Shown here in pieces: positions 63,953 to 64,000 of a stretch of DNA of 64,000 nt. Source of the DNA: Lumbricus terrestris (taxonomy: Eukaryota; Annelida; Clitellata; Crassiclitellata; Lumbricidae); assembly GCA_949752735.1 (NCBI GenBank), contig OX457043.1, forward strand, positions 2,757,367 to 2,821,366. Direction: 5' to 3'. Every line of letters starts with the position of its first letter. Within the stretch, counting starts at the first letter, position 1. The position numbers and the translations under genes were made by a program. The notes below the pieces were generated by a model, which saw only the letters and a program-made list of their open reading frames with translations, had not been told where the DNA came from and ran no database searches.

Positions 63953-64000
63953 ACAGAATGCTGTCCACTACAGACAAGTTGACGTGCAAAGCATTGATAA

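Overview
The window is eukaryotic: AT-rich, full of transposons and microsatellites, with spliced genes and long stretches without coding sequence. The transposon mix (hAT, piggyBac-like, LINE 3' ends, tRNA-like SINE heads), abundant (CATA)n arrays and the frequent AGGCCTA motif suggest an invertebrate animal, probably marine. I cannot fix the phylum. There are no prokaryotic operons, CRISPR arrays or rRNA genes.

The only convincing host genes are small two-exon genes on the minus strand. Each encodes a short secreted peptide. Two copies (7567-8765 and 35574-36772) look identical, and a diverged paralogue lies at 53416-54872. Exon 1 carries a nearly invariant signal peptide beginning MSPKIYILFG. 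Exon 2 encodes a mature region that differs almost completely between paralogues; in the third gene it is built from 15-residue repeats. Promoter and 3' flank are conserved across all of them. The gene sits in a set of old duplicated blocks (gene block, promoter block, recurring 'block R', GA microsatellite, CTGT repeat) with transposons inserted in each copy.

Layout: 1-3985 is an older, diverged relative of 25211-32018. 3986-23734 is nearly identical to 32018-51738, about 19.6 kb, and contains in order a piggyBac-like element, a hairpin, the peptide gene, its promoter, block R with a hAT MITE, a hAT element nested in another hAT, a piggyBac-like element with an internal hAT, a second block R, and a GC-rich iteron element. 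At 23734/23735 the first copy breaks abruptly inside that element's right end and joins a second copy of the peptide-gene promoter. 23735-32018 then holds promoter, block R, an 899 bp GC-rich insertion and a 1734 bp iteron-bearing transposon. 51740-64000 is a third, more diverged set of blocks: SINE, paralogous peptide gene, a broken protein-coding element, two more iteron elements, a 39 bp-stem hairpin, block R and a LINE 3' end. 61990-63870 shows nothing I recognise apart from a weak candidate exon.

The most unusual content is (i) the secreted-peptide family with fixed leader and replaced mature region, and (ii) a set of non-autonomous DNA elements whose ends are made of repeated ~15-mers of a shared pattern (GTCAACACCGCAACC, GTCAATACCGCGCAC, GACAAAACGGCGCC), facing inward from each side.
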